A DNA stretch of 64,000 nt from Euglena gracilis (lineage: Eukaryota > Euglenida > Euglenophyceae > Euglenales): positions 42,902,632 through 42,966,631 of the forward strand of contig CP154954.1 of NCBI GenBank assembly GCA_039621445.1, given 5' to 3'. A program made the position numbers and the translations under genes. Under the pieces are notes generated by a model that made no database searches, was not told where the DNA came from, and saw only the letters and a list, made by a program, of their open reading frames with translations. Shown here in pieces: positions 1 to 11,283 of this stretch (its first letter is position 1; every line of letters begins with the position of its first letter).

Positions 1-117
1 TTTATTTCCATAATACGCAATAAAACGTCATTCTTTAAAAAAAAAAGCAAAACGAAAATGCAACTCCCCCAATGAAATGAAGCGGACAGGACACGCCGCG
101 ACGCGAACGTGGATCGG

Positions 118-256
118 TTAACGTGGTGTTCGGCGAGGGACCCCCTGGGAGAGGTGCGGGTTCCGGGTCACGATGTGCACGTTGGGGTGGGCGCAGCAGA
201 GCGCCACCAGCAGCGGGTCCACCGTGTGCTGCCCGGCGAGGGGGTCCCCGCCAGAC
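118..256 (-). CDS. Last exon of the HAD-like gene
   Basis: It starts after CTGCGCAC and reads SGGDPLAGQHTVDPLLVAL, then HPNVHIVTRNPH, and ends at TAA (118-120). Joined to the exon ending at 1035 it restores ASTRSGGDPL, which is continuous with the DFDRT motif. The intron begins AACCAG. HIVTRN would be HAD motif II. Confidence 0.82.
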
Positions 257-3200
257 GTGCGCAGGCCGGCTGGGCCCGGGCGTTGGGGCAGCAGGTGGGG
301 GAGGCCACAAGAGGGCGAACCTTGGAGGTGATGCCGAAGGCGACGGAGGCACCACTGAAGAATGCGCACTCCCATAATCTTGCAACTGACCACAGTTTGC
401 GCAAAGTGTGGGGGGATGTGTCAAACCACCGATCCAAGACGTGACAACAAGCAGGGCAGTCATTTTGCAAAAGAAATTTTCCAATCCAATGAATCCAGGG
501 GAAATGGCCAAAAAAATAATATGGTCATAATATTGCCAAAAAAAAAAACGGTTCGACCCGGGAGGAAAAAAATGATTTCTGGCATCCTAGGACCATCCTC
601 CATCCACCCAAAACATAAAAAAAATAGCTTTCCACTTGGTTAGTTTTCGACCTTCTGGCCCTTGGGCCAACCCCCTTGGGGGGGGGGGGTCGGTGGTTGA
701 GTTTTTTCCCGTCCAAAAGGGAAAAAAATCCAGAAAGGAGGTTAAAAAAAACCGCCATTTTTTCAAACCCAAAACCGTCAATTTTTCTGGTGCTTTGAGC
801 CGAAAAAAATTGCATTTGTGACAAAAATTTACCTAAAATGGCCGACTTTGGGAGGAGAATTCTTCAGCCCGGAGCTCCGCACAAAACTGAAAATCTGGCC
901 AAACTTCTGAAAAGGTGTCCTCCGACCGGGGGTAGAGGTCATTGGGGGGGTGACGGCGGTCCTTAAGGGGTCCTTTACAAAAAAAGAATCTGTTCCCTCA
1001 AGGACCACCCTGACAACGAGGCAGTCGCCTGGTTCGCGTGGAGGCGACCGTGCGATCGAAGTCCAGGAAGACGGCCCCTGGGCGAAGTTGCTCCACCAGC
1101 TCCATCCTGGACAAGCCCCTGCAGTCCATCACCCCCCCCCCCAGGCATCGTATTAACCCTGGTGCGCTCGCCCTCCAGTGCCGGTGTCGGTGCCGCATGC
1201 TGCCGCTTGCCACATGGCGGAGGGAGGGGCTTGGGCACCAGCTCGCCGTCCCCACGCCACAGGGCGCAGGCCTCGCAGCTCCACAGGTCGCACACGAAGC
1301 ACTTGGCGGCGTGCGGGCAGAAGGCCCGGCGGTCGCAGCTGCTGCGGAAGGGGCATCCCCTGCGGGGCCCAGCACTGGCACGGCTCTCGGAAAGAAAAAG
1401 CGAAGGGCACGAGCGTGAGGGGGTGGCAGTTTTGCAATGTTTTTGAGTGAGGATCAGCCACTTGTAGCCTGACGGCGTGACCGTGAAGACAATATAAAGC
1501 AAGAACTGTGGGACCACAGCACCTGGATGATGTTAATCACGCATCAATTCGGGCAAACATCTTTCAACATCAAGAAAGGTTGGTTTCCTTCAAAACGTGG
1601 TTGCTGAGGTGAAAAACCAATCAAGCTGGAAGGAACACCTATGCAGCCACTGGTGGTCACGAACTGTACCAAAAACCTGGAGGCACACTGAACCAACCCT
1701 CCGCCAACATGAACACAGACCGATATTGGAGGAAGGAAAGAGGGGGATTTTGGCTGAGACCCGGTTGTCCCTCAGCTCGGGCGGTGGTCTCACACCGCAG
1801 GCACACGCCGCGGTTCACCCAAACCTTGTTGATGGGGCGGGCGCACACCGTGCACGGCGTGGAGCCGGAGAGGTGGCGCTGCGGCAGACATTGGTCGGGG
1901 GCACAGCCCTTTCCGATTTTGTGGTGCTATTTTTTTTGTGGTGGCAGGGTTGATCGATGTTCGGCCCAGCTTGGAGCGCTAGGCCGAACATCAGCCAACA
2001 CGCCATTCTTCACAGCAGCTGTTTTGCCTCTCCATCAAAAAAGGATGGAAGGGGGTGGGGCAGAGAAGCGCCGTGGGCACCGTGATCGCTGAAGGCGGCC
2101 ACCATATTGTCCCACAGCGGCGCCACCGCCTGCCGCACCTCTGCCAATAGCTGCGGCAGCTGGAAGTCCTGCGGCAGGAAATCCGCCGAGTGGTGACGGC
2201 CGAGGCCCGTCCGCCCGCTAACCCCAGTGTCGCAGCACCCTGAACGTTGGTGTTGACAGGCATGCACCCTTTGCTGGACTATGTGGTCCAGTTGCACTCC
2301 CGTTGCGGGTGTTTGATGCAAGCTCGAGATACGTACGTGCCTGGCGGGCCCCGGGGCTGGCGGGGCCGGGGTCACCGATGCGAAACGCAGGGCGGTGCGG
2401 GCCCTGCCCCGGGGAGCGCAGCGGCCGCTGGATGACGGCCAGCCAGCGGAGCACTTCGCGGGTCACGTCGGTGATGCCCTCCAGGGTGTGGAGGCAGCCA
2501 CCCCGCTCGCAGTGCTTAGCCAGTGCTTCGCCATCAAACACCACACAACCCATCCAGTTTGGTGTATGGGTTACTTGCACTGGGAGGGTCACCCTCCCCT
2601 TGGACAAAAAGAAACTGGGGGGCTTCAAAAAAAGGAAAAAGTTTTCACACCCACATGTTTCTTGAAAAATCGGCCAAAAACAAAAAATTGTCTTCCCTGC
2701 AGGGGATTTCTTAAGGACCCCCGCCCCCCGGGGGGTCCAGCCTCCGGCTGGCAAAAAGGCTGCTGGCTGGATTTGAGCTGGCTGGCTGGACCCCCCCCCC
2801 CGGGGGGGGGGGGGGGGGGGGGGGGGTGGGGGGTGGGGGGTCCGGGGCGGGAGGGGGCTGGGCTGGGCTGGGTCGGTGAAAAACAAGGATTTCTAAAACA
2901 TTTTTGCCTTCTCGACATTTTGATGGATGGAGCTAGATTAAGGCTGGGGGGCTGTGATGGGGGAAGCTGTGTGAGTGGAAAAAATGCAGGGATAGGTGAC
3001 CTGGGCAGCCCGTTTGGCTGGCCGGCCTGCGGTCGGCCGGTGCTCTGGCCTCCGGCCGGGCTGGACCCGACTTTATTTCACTCCACCCGGGGGGGGGGGG
3101 GGCTCCCAGCCCGAATTTGGGCTGCTGGCTGGATTTGAGCTGGCTGGCTGGCTGGACCCCCCCTGGGGGGTGGGGTACCCTCCGGCTTAAGAAATCCCCT

Positions 3201-6200
3201 GCTTCCCTGGCAGTAAGTGCCAAGGCTTTTTCTTCGTTCCGGGGGTCCCAAATCCCACCTCGGGTCTGAAGAGGGGGGGGTGCAAAAGCAACCCCCAAAG
3301 CAAAACCAACGTTCACTTGACACCCTGTCCGATTGTGTACAACCACTGAGGTCAACGGCAAACGGAGCCAAACCCCCAACCTGCAATCAGAGCCCAGGGG
3401 GCAAGTGGGTTTCAAACAAAAGAAATACATAAATTTGCGGTCAAGGACTGGGGCAGCCTTTTTTTTACCAACCCGGGTTGGCTTTGGACCCCAGTGCCTG
3501 CCGACCCAGGCAAATTTCCCTTAAAAATGGCCATTTTCGGGCCCCCAGCGCCTTGGGTCTAGGGGATCTACCCCCCCCAACCCCCCCAGGGTTGAAAGTT
3601 CACAGACAAAAGGGCCAGAAGCGAAAAACAGCGCCAGGCCAGAAGAAGGGATAAGGGGCACCAAATAAACAGCCACAGTGCAGGGGAAAGTGCCCTACTC
3701 CCCTGCCCGAAAATAGCACTCCCCCCCCGCTTAAAGGAAGGGCACTTCCTTTAAAAGAAGCCTAGACCGGGGGGAGTGCCCCACCTCTCAAACTGCAGTC
3801 AATGGCCGTGGGATGGTCGTTCGTCACATGAGTGGTCATAGGGCGAGAGGGGGATACAAACCAAAACGCCAAAGGCCAATGGTTGCGGCGACGGGTCTGC
3901 GGAGACGCTGGGCGGAGGTGCATGGCGTGGTGGATGCGGTCGCTCAGCACGCCCGGGGCCGGCTGGAACGCCCGCAGCGCAGTGAGGGCCGCCGGTAGCC
4001 GGGCCCCGACCCATTCCAGGCTGGCCTCCAGGCGGGCCACCAGGTCCACGATGCGGAGCACCTTTGGCAGCAGCGCCCGGCCCGGGGAACGCGCCGCACG
4101 GGACGCCTTGCTGACCCCGACCCCCGACTCACTAAGTGGGTCTTTGAGCTAAGCCCTCCCCCCCCCTGTGGGGGTTGGGCCAAGTGGTTGCCCCACCAGA
4201 GGCGGGGTTTTCCTCTATTTTTTTTGGGACCCTAGAATTGGCCCCCCCAAAAGGGCCCCCCAGTGCCCCCCCCCCCCCCCCAGGGGGTGGGTGGACAAGT
4301 CTGGACCCCCCCCCTCAGGGGATTAACGAAAAAAGGGGGAAACCTGTTACTATTATTAACTGTTATTTCCTCCCAGGAGGAAAGATCGAGCACTTTGCTG
4401 GGAGCGAATGAAAGTTTCCTCCGCCCTGAAAAAGCACCAATCAACACAGGGCAGGGATCCAGGCTCCAAATGAGCCACTGACCCCCCTCCCCGTAAAAAA
4501 AAGACACGCAGCCAAATGGCCTTCATCGCTACACACACTCTTTGCTTTCAAGCCATTGTGAAACGCCATCTGCAAACAGGCGTCCTTCGGCAGACAAATG
4601 CTTTTGTTTTGTTCCACAGGGAAGGGGAGGAAACCCTTGCGGTGAAATGCATCGCAAATCCCGGAGATAATCCGATGGGGTACCCGGCGGGATCCTCACA
4701 GCACGGCGCTGGGTGAGACCCCCCGGGCGATGAAGACCTTCTCGGTGTAGGCAAGGATGTGGGCTGCCGGAAGACGGAAGCCTGAGAACACCCACCCCGA
4801 AAGCTTCCCTGCCTTGGCGGGACTTGAGCTTTGAAGGGGGCGAGGATGGCGGCGGTGGTGTTGGGGGGCGGGCACCCCGTCCAGTATCGTGAGGAGGAGG
4901 AGGAGGAGGAGGAGGAGGAGGAGGAGGAGGAGGAGGAGGAGGAGGAGGAGGAGGAGGAGGAGGAGGAGGAGGAGGAGGAGGAGGAAGCTCCGTCGAGCTG
5001 CCACATAGACTTATTGGAGAAATGGGGCACAAAACAATGGGTCCAGTCAAAAAACACCAACCTGGTGGTTGGGATCATTGTCATCACCATCATCATCCTC
5101 CTCTTCCTCCTCTGACAGACTAAAATGGTGCCGAGGTTGGCAAAGAAGACAAAATCAAAATCAAATCCTGCAGATGACCCAGAACCTTAAATCTTCTTTG
5201 AGTACTGTTCTTTGACATCAACTTCTGAAAACACATCAATGATACCACAAATTTACAGAGGTGCAGGCAGAAAAAAATTTTTGATGGAAATCTGCTGGGA
5301 ACGATGCATTGTGCTATGCTGTGGCCACTTTGATACATGAGTGTGGAGCGTCCGCGGAGGTGTGATCCTGTGAGGGAATGATGCTTGGTGTCACACCATT
5401 GTTGGCCACGCCCAGTGAAGGGATGATCAATCGCCCGCCCCATAAACTGCGCGGTAAAGACGCGCGCATGCGCACATGCATTCACACACAGACAGACAAA
5501 CCCAGAGAGTATGCACACTGTATCTGGAAACCGTCAAGCAGTTGCGTTGGACCCAAAAAAGGGGTATCCTTCTGATCAAGAACGGCGTGATTGGAAGGGA
5601 GGTCGTGGCAACCGCACCACTCTCGCCCGTGTGGGACCGAATCCACGCTTCCGCCCGCTCCAGGGCTCGCGCGACGCCCAGGCTGTGGGGCAAAGCCACG
5701 GTCTGGCTCAACGAAGGCAGCAAAGACCGATCAAATGTGGGGCAAGGGGGGGGCCACCGGTCGACGCCAGCCCTTGGGCAGGGCACGCAAGGGCTCGGGG
5801 ACCGCTGGGTCCGCAGCTGCTGGGGGTGTACGAGGAGAGCCAGGGATGCGACTTACTGGGGGGGGGGGGGGTTGGCCCTTTCCATTAGAACAAAATTGGC
5901 CCTTTCCATTAGAACAAAAATCTGTCCCACCGCGTTCTGTGAAAAATCTGCAGGAATAATGAATGGAATAATGAATTGAAATTGGTCAACAACGGGAAAA
6001 TAACGATTTCTGGAGTCCCTGGAAAAAGCGTCCATCCGCCCAAAACACCAATGATGTCGACCGTTAGAGGCCCCAACCAGGCCGTTACCTGCTACTCAGA
6101 TCTACAGGCCATGTAAAGGTGTAAAGGCCAAAGAGAAAGGGTTCAACGGTCTTTAAAGGTCCTTAGTTAATTTAAAAAAAAAATCCCGTCCCCACCTGGC

Positions 6201-9200
6201 GTTGGGGGGGGGGGGTCGGATGCTACCCCCCCCAGAATGGAGGTGGTTGAACTCCCCCACCACTCAAAGGGGTTCGGGGATTCCATACAGCCCTGAAATG
6301 AGAGTGGTGCAGCTAGCCCACGAAGGACGACCTCTGAGCACATCCCTGGCCAGAGACGGGGTCACTTGCTTCGCGGTTTGATGCCGGGGGCACATACACT
6401 GCGTGGCTCTCGAATTCTGCTTCACCGTCTGAAGAAGGAAAAAAAGGTGACTGGTGGTTAAAGACAAATCCGCAGCATACGTGCTTGTAAGGCCGGGGAG
6501 TGCGGCGCTGCGCTCCACTCGGCCCGGGACCCACGAGCCCCCAGCATCCCCTTCGGGGTGCCTCGGGACGGAGCAGATCCACTTCGTGAACGTCCGGGCG
6601 TCCGTCACGGCCAGCAGCATCCCCTTCAGGCGGGAGAGGAGGCACGAGAGGTGGACGTACCGCTGGTGCTCGGGGGCCTCCGCCGGGGTGCGCAGCAGGT
6701 CCAGGGCGTTGCCTAAGGATCCTCCCTCCCTGTGGGGGTCCAGCTCGGAGGCTGAAAAATTTGGGATGGCTGGATAACGGCTGCTCGCTGACCCCCCTCC
6801 TGAGGGGTCCCGGGCGGGAGCTAGGCCCGGTCTGGGGTCAAACCGCATACTAAAAAAATCAAAATCACAAAAATGTCAAAAAAAACTGCCAACTGTGCAA
6901 AAAAAAAATCGATTTTTTGACCCCAAAAATGTCCTGGCTTTTTTTTTTGATTATTGCACCCATTGCATCCCCGAAAGGGAAAAATCGGTCACTGTCCAGC
7001 CGCCCCAAGAGCGGCTGGAAATTAATAAATCTCGATGATGGGGGGGTCCGGAGCTGGAAAACGGCTGTTGGCGGGAAAAAAGGCTGCTGGCTGGCTGGAT
7101 CCCCCCCCGGCGGTGTGGGGTCAAGTTTTCTCAAGCAACGCCCTGAGCAGGTCACAGTAGTGAAAGACGCACAGCCGTTTCAGCTGGCGTTCGACATTTG
7201 AGCAGAGGGCTTTGGTACCAGGCGGAGGCCACCCCCCCCAAAAAATTAAACACGACACTGAAATGGTGGGGGTAGGAAACTTTGCACCGTCAATGAGCAC
7301 CTTGAAGTATTTCAAGAGTTTGCCCAGCCCCGTCCAATGTGGAAACCTGACCTCACAATGTATCCTGCATGTTTCAGGCAGCAGCATTTTCCAGTGAGCA
7401 GCATCTTCCCAGCTGTGGACCACCACGTTTCTCCCCCTTGGATTTTGAATTGTAACTGAGAGGCATGAATTTACCTCTCTGGGCTGCAGCACCCCCGGCT
7501 CTGGCCAAACAATGACGAAGCACCCATGGTCATCCAGATTTCCAGACCCAGTCACGCTCAGTCACGCCAAGTCACGTTCGGTCACTCACAACCAGACCAG
7601 TCCTAACACAGAAAAAAAAGGGTCAAAATTGGTAAACGTGGAGGGGTGTCATTTATGACGGGGATGGGCAATGCCTCCCTGGCGGCAAACAACCACCCCA
7701 GGCACCATCAAATTCAGCCTCCAGTTTGAACCTGGCTCTCCAGTTTGAACCAGGAATGTTTCACATCAAAAATGCACATGTCAAATGAGATATACGTAAT
7801 GGAGTGGCCCAAAGGTCGGTGGCAGAAAGACACTGATGGAAACACAAAGCGACCTCTGGAAGGGCAGCCTCCTGAGCTGAGCGCAGGCTGCCCAGAAATG
7901 TTTCGACGGCAGCAACCTAAAGGTTGGGGGTCTGGGGTGGGGGTAGGTGGGGGCGGATTGGACTTGAGACATTCAAATCAGAGGATGGGTAGGGGGCAGG
8001 TTTGGAGCGTTGGCAGGACAGTGTGGGTTTCTGGGGGACCCCCCTTTACAGATGTCCATTTTTGGACCCCTTCCAATCCCCCCGAGATAGATGAAAACTT
8101 TGACACAACTAAGTGGCCATTTTAGGCCCCCCAAAAAGGCCTCAAAATTCTTCCGGCACCTTCCGTGCCAGTTCTTGGTCATTTTGGGGGGGTTTGCAAT
8201 ACAGTTGGGACACTGGGACCAGGCTTCTTTTTAAGTCAGGAGACCCCCCCTTGGGGGAGGGGGGTGGGGGTGGGGGTGTGGGTCCGGGCCGGACCCCCCC
8301 CGGGGGGGGGGGGTCCCGCGCCGGAGGCGCTGGGTATACCTTTTCGGCGCGGAGCGCCGAAAATTTTTGAAAATTGCCTTTAACGGGCCCGATTTTGGGG
8401 GGGGGGGGCCCCACCCCCCCCCCCCCCCCCCCGGGGGGGGGGGGGTCCCGCGCCCCCCTGGGGGGGTGGGGGGGGGACCCCCCCCCGGGGGGTCTTAAAA
8501 AGAAGCCTGACTGGGACGCTCCCCCCCATCCCAGCACAGTAAAGCAAATAGTGCTATTTTTAGAACTTTTTGGAACCTCGGGACCCCTCTCCCTCCCAAT
8601 GTTCCTTGGGGTTCACGGCCAGGTCACGGGGGGGGGGGGAGGGATCGGGAACCAATCCAGAACTAAATAAATAGGTATTCAAATTTTAAGCATCTCAAAA
8701 TATTAAAGAGATTTAGCAGCAAAACAAGAATCACCAACCCAAATTAAAAAGTTCAAGCATTAAACTTGGGAAATCCACCAAAAATTTTCATCAAATTCCA
8801 AATCACAAAATTGCAGATCACCAGAGAAAAAACTCAGAGAAAAAGGTTGCCAGGGCTGCTAGTTCAGGTTTCGGGGGACTCCAGTTTGGGGACCACCCGA
8901 ATGCGGAGGCCGTGTCTGCAGAAAGCATTACCTCTAGAACGTTCTACCTACAGGAGGTGAAGCCTGGTAAAGATGAGAAACATCTTCTTGAGCTGCACGA
9001 GCTCCTGCCGGACCATGAACGCCTCCGGTGGGGCCGCCTCCTTCTGGCGGCAGCCCCAAAAAGAAAGCCAAAGGGCATCGCACTGCCTCAGGGGTGCGAC
9101 AGTTTCAACACAGAAGGGGAGGGGGCGAAGGAGAAGGCGGAGCACGGCCAGCTGCCGGCAACGCTCCAGGATGCAGCCCACCACAGCGGCGGGCAGTGAA

Positions 9201-9235
9201 CCCTCGAGGTCACGCTGGGCCGCTTCGAGGGAGTA
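118..9235 (-). CDS. Multi-exon gene: Cys-rich zinc-binding protein with C-terminal HAD-like domain (5' end not found)
   Basis: Read on minus. Ten exons chain in frame to a stop: 6696-6514, 5808-5618, 4781-4715, 4065-3914, 2504-2347, 2219-2095, 1897-1760, 1365-1236, 1093-1035 and 256-118. An eleventh ends at 7149, and another open segment lies at 9235-8960. Nine junctions fit the CAG/CTG nonconventional intron pattern to within one or two bases or are set by frame; the 5617-4782 intron is an ordinary GT-AG intron. The product has helical Leu-rich segments, then CTVCARPINKVW and CLRCE, then a Cys cluster (AKCFVCDLWSCEAC), then VFLDFDRT and HIVTRN. These last two match HAD-fold motifs I (DxDxT) and II. 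HAD motifs III and IV are not seen, so catalysis is doubtful. I do not recognise the full protein. The chain covers about 450 residues, and the start codon is not located. Confidence 0.75.
1035..1093 (-). CDS. Exon with HAD motif I (DFDRT)
   Basis: The exon reads EQLRPGAVFLDFDRTVASTR. Its 5' edge is uncertain because GAGCTGGTG occurs at both ends of the upstream intron (1236-1244 and 1094-1102). The join that uses this repeat gives WRGDGELVEQLRPG. The alternative start at 1117 also keeps the frame. Confidence 0.78.
1236..1365 (-). CDS. Exon with Cys-rich zinc-binding cluster
   Basis: It encodes CPFRSSCDRRAFCPHAAKC and then FVCDLWSCEACALWRGDGE. The seven Cys and one His, spaced as paired CxxC-like sites, suggest zinc binding. 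The exon follows CTGGGCC and keeps frame with the exon ending at 1760. Confidence 0.78.
1760..1897 (-). CDS. Exon with CxxC zinc-finger half-sites
   Basis: It encodes DQCLPQRHLSGSTPCTVCAR and then PINKVWVNRGVCLRCETTAR. CTVC and CLRC are spaced like a four-Cys zinc site. The downstream intron begins TCTCAG, and the upstream intron ends near CTGTGCCC. Confidence 0.78.
2095..2219 (-). CDS. Exon of the HAD-like gene (helical segment)
   Basis: It encodes ADFLPQDFQLPQLLAEVRQ and then AVAPLWDNMVAA. The upstream intron ends CTGGGGTT, exactly at -8 to -6. The downstream intron begins near CTTCAG, with a one-base ambiguity caused by repeated C. Confidence 0.78.
2347..2504 (-). CDS. Exon of the HAD-like gene
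   Basis: It encodes GGCLHTLEGITDVTREVLRW and then LAVIQRPL, and continues to GDPGPASPGA. The upstream intron ends CTGCGAGC and the downstream intron begins CGCCAG. Both follow the rule exactly. Confidence 0.8.
2700..3201. mobile_element. hAT-like non-autonomous element with 8-bp duplication
   Basis: The ends are inverted: CAGGGGATTTCTTAAG on the left and CTTAAGAAATCCCCTG on the right. The flanks are direct repeats of CTTCCCTG (2692-2699 and 3202-3209). CAGG ends with 8-bp duplications fit the hAT superfamily. The inside holds long C and G runs and GGCTGGCTGGA-type repeats, with no transposase. It lies in an intron of the HAD-like gene. Confidence 0.8.
3914..4065 (-). CDS. Exon of the HAD-like gene (Leu/Ala-rich helices)
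   Basis: It encodes KVLRIVDLVARLEASLEW, VGARLPAALTALRAF and LSDRIHHAMHL. The intron on its 5' side ends CTGCTGCC and the one on its 3' side begins GCCCAG. Both fit the CAG/CTG rule exactly. Confidence 0.82.
4715..4781 (-). CDS. Exon of the HAD-like gene after a GT-AG intron
   Basis: It encodes GFRLPAAHILAYTEKVFIAR. The upstream boundary is a conventional acceptor, TTCTCAG, joined to donor GTGCGG after 5618. The join gives HTGESGFRLPAAH in frame. The downstream intron is nonconventional and begins ACCCAG. Confidence 0.75.
4891..4984. repeat. (GGA)n microsatellite, about 31 units
   Basis: A nearly pure GAG/GGA trinucleotide tract lies in the conventional intron of the HAD-like gene. It makes spurious poly-Glu, poly-Leu and poly-Ser reading frames. 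Confidence 0.97.
5618..5808 (-). CDS. Exon of the HAD-like gene
   Basis: It encodes SQTVALPHSLGVARALERAE and then AWIRSHTGES. The 5' edge follows CTGCGGAC and restores frame with the exon ending at 6514. The first 30 or so codons include a C run and look less coding-like, so the true start could lie further in. Confidence 0.68.
6514..6696 (-). CDS. Exon of the HAD-like gene
   Basis: It encodes PAEAPEHQRYVHLSCLLSRL, KGMLLAVTDARTFTKWICS and more. It begins after CTGGACCT and ends before GCGCAG. It joins the exon ending at 7149 to give HYCDLLRTPAEAPEHQ in frame. Confidence 0.8.
7149..7205 (-). CDS. Exon of the HAD-like gene (5' edge uncertain)
   Basis: It encodes NVERQLKRLCVFHYCDL, followed by intron start GCTCAG. 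The reading frame stays open up to 7555 and also contains VIVWPEPGVLQPREVNSC and NVVVHSWEDAAHW. I could not tell whether that upstream part is exon or chance. Confidence 0.65.
8220..8509. mobile_element. hAT-like G/C-run fold-back element with 8-bp duplication
   Basis: The left end CAGGCTTCTTTTTAAG is inverted at the right end CTTAAAAAGAAGCCTG. The flanks repeat ACTGGGAC (8212-8219 and 8510-8517). The inside is long C and G runs around a hairpin-like TTTTCGGCGCGGAGCGCCGA. There is no coding capacity. It has relatives at 54238, 55970 and 44815. Confidence 0.85.
8960..9235 (-). CDS. Probable upstream exon of the HAD-like gene
   Basis: It encodes YSLEAAQRDLEGSLPAAVVG, CILERCRQLAVLRLLLRPLP and CDALWLSFWGC with GC-rich third positions like the confirmed exons. 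The 5' edge follows CTGGCTTC. I could not make a phase-compatible join to the exon at 7.2 kb, so an exon may be missing or the 3' end misplaced. Confidence 0.5.
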
Positions 9236-9460
9236 GAAGCCAGAGCATTGCAAGATGTTGGGGCAGGGAGTGCCAACTTCAGCGACCATGGCCTCCCCCC
9301 CCCTGCAGCTCAAAAACAAACTGCGAGCTGGGGAAATCGGTGAAATCTCTTGCAGTGTCCTTCTCAAGATGGGCCATGAGGACAAGTTTGAATGAGTGTG
9401 GCATAGACAATCGCTGGTTTTGGCCACTTTTTGTTTCATTGTGGCAACTTTTCCACCCAT

Positions 9461-11280
9461 TTTTCTTTATTTGGGGTGGTTTTCACTCATTTTCTCCATA
9501 TTGGGTCATCATTCCATTTCTAGTATTTTGGGTCAATTTTGGAACACAAATATCTTTTTGATATCTTGCTTTTGTAGTCCTTTGGGCTTGACACAGACAC
9601 CTACAACATCCTTCAAAAAATCATTTTTTGCAAAAAAAGGACATTCTGCATTTTTTCACAAAGTCCTGCAAAATGCAACAAAATACTGCAAAATTGTGTT
9701 TTATTGTGATTGTTTATTGGAATACCTAATGACTAGGTAATGCAAAGGTATCGAGGAAGAGTGAAAAAATGGACGCCTTTTTGTAGCACGAATATTCACG
9801 AGCAATCACTAATAATCACAAAGTTTGTTGAAATACCATTTTTTCAATCACATTTCGCCCCAAATATGTTTGCATTTCATGTCAAATTGCGTGCATTTTG
9901 ATCTCAAAAGGTTTGCACTTGGCACCAATGCCTGCATGTTGTCTCAAAAATGTGTGCACACTCTACCAAAATACCATAGGGAACCGCAAGGGGGATCGGA
10001 GGGGGGGAGGCTGCCCCCCTGTGATTTTGGGGTGAAAAATTTTTCACCCCTGGACCCGCCCCCCCGAACCCTATTCTGAACTCAATTGGGCTTCCAATAT
10101 TCACAAAAAAATACACACTGACTAGGAAAATCTGCAATTCCAAAAAAAAATTCATCGGGAATAAAACACAATGGCTCTGATGATGAAAATAGACAAAGGT
10201 AGCACAGGAGAGAGGATGGCAGAGCAAAGGCCTCTCGCCATGCTTGTTTTCCTTAAATCAGAGGGACAATTTCAGTGATGAGATAAATTTTGATTCATAA
10301 ATACTCATAATTGTTTGTGGTTATTTGTGATTATATTTGCGATTATTCGTGATTATTCGTGATTTGGAGAACCCCAAAGTTTGTGCTGGTTCGTGATTAT
10401 TTGTGATTACTCTCACCCCCCCCCTCAAACTGGCCGCCCCTTAGGCACCTTGGACCCCCAAACGGTCAACCTCGAGGGGGGGGGGGGGCAATGTGGGGAG
10501 TACCATTTAACCATTTTTGACTGAAATAACCAATTTGGGGGGGATTCTTTTTCCAGACCGGATGGCCAATTGGGGGGGGGGGTGGAAAACCGGCCAACTT
10601 TGGAATGGTGAATTTCTGAAAACCGAGCGCCAATCTGGCCTGGGTTATCTCCCAAAACCCAAACGGTCAATCTGGGAGGGGGGGGGGTGAGAGCATACGT
10701 GGCATGGATTTGGGGAATCCCTGCACAAAAAAAAACACTGCCACACATATCTTTCAAAAATCCCGAATGTTTGGTAAAAAATGGAAAAATTTGGCACAAA
10801 AAACCAACAGGAAAAACACAAATTGATTTCTATCCCACAAAACATGGCTTCTTGATATCTTTGCTACTTCTGCAACTTCTTTGCAATTATTAAGCTTTGT
10901 CAAGGAGAAGGTTTTCATTCACTCCCTGAAAATGGGGCTCCACATCAAGAGGACATAGCCCAAGAATGCCTCTGCTGATGTGAGCTGCTTGGGCATGACT
11001 TATGAATTGTGTTGCATCTGCCCATGGCGGCCCTGCAAGAACATCCATTGTGATGTTCCCTGAGCAGGATCCAATACAATAAGACAGCATTGCAAACAAA
11101 AATGGCAGACGACTCTAAAACCCTAGCCTTCGTCTGGGACACAGTTCAATTAATGAGGAGGTGTAGGTTAACCCGAAAAAAGGTCGCCTTGTGGTATCTT
11201 GCAAGCACTTGTGTACAAACAATTGATAAAACATATTGACGGTCTTTGCCAATGAAAAAAAAAAGACGAAGAATAACAAA
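9461..11280. other. No gene seen; A/T-rich repeats and fold-back G/C runs
   Basis: The stretch holds T-rich degenerate repeats based on TTTGCA and CTCAAAA, a GTGATTATTCG-type repeat at 10280-10410, and C-run/G-run fold-backs at 10415-10690. A short open minus frame (10890-11099) has no recognised domain. Confidence 0.6.
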
Positions 11281-11283
11281 ATT

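Noticed and set aside
2218-3138. Long frames across 2.2-3.1 kb on both strands
   Set aside because: They run through a hAT-like element and homopolymer runs. Only 2347-2504 on minus is supported as exon.
4529-5115. Long poly-Glu, poly-Pro, poly-Ser and poly-Leu open frames
   Set aside because: They arise from the (GGA)n microsatellite, which is intronic in the HAD-like gene.
8142-8537. Gly/Pro-rich frames at 8.1-8.5 kb
   Set aside because: They are translations of C and G runs within the 8220-8509 element.
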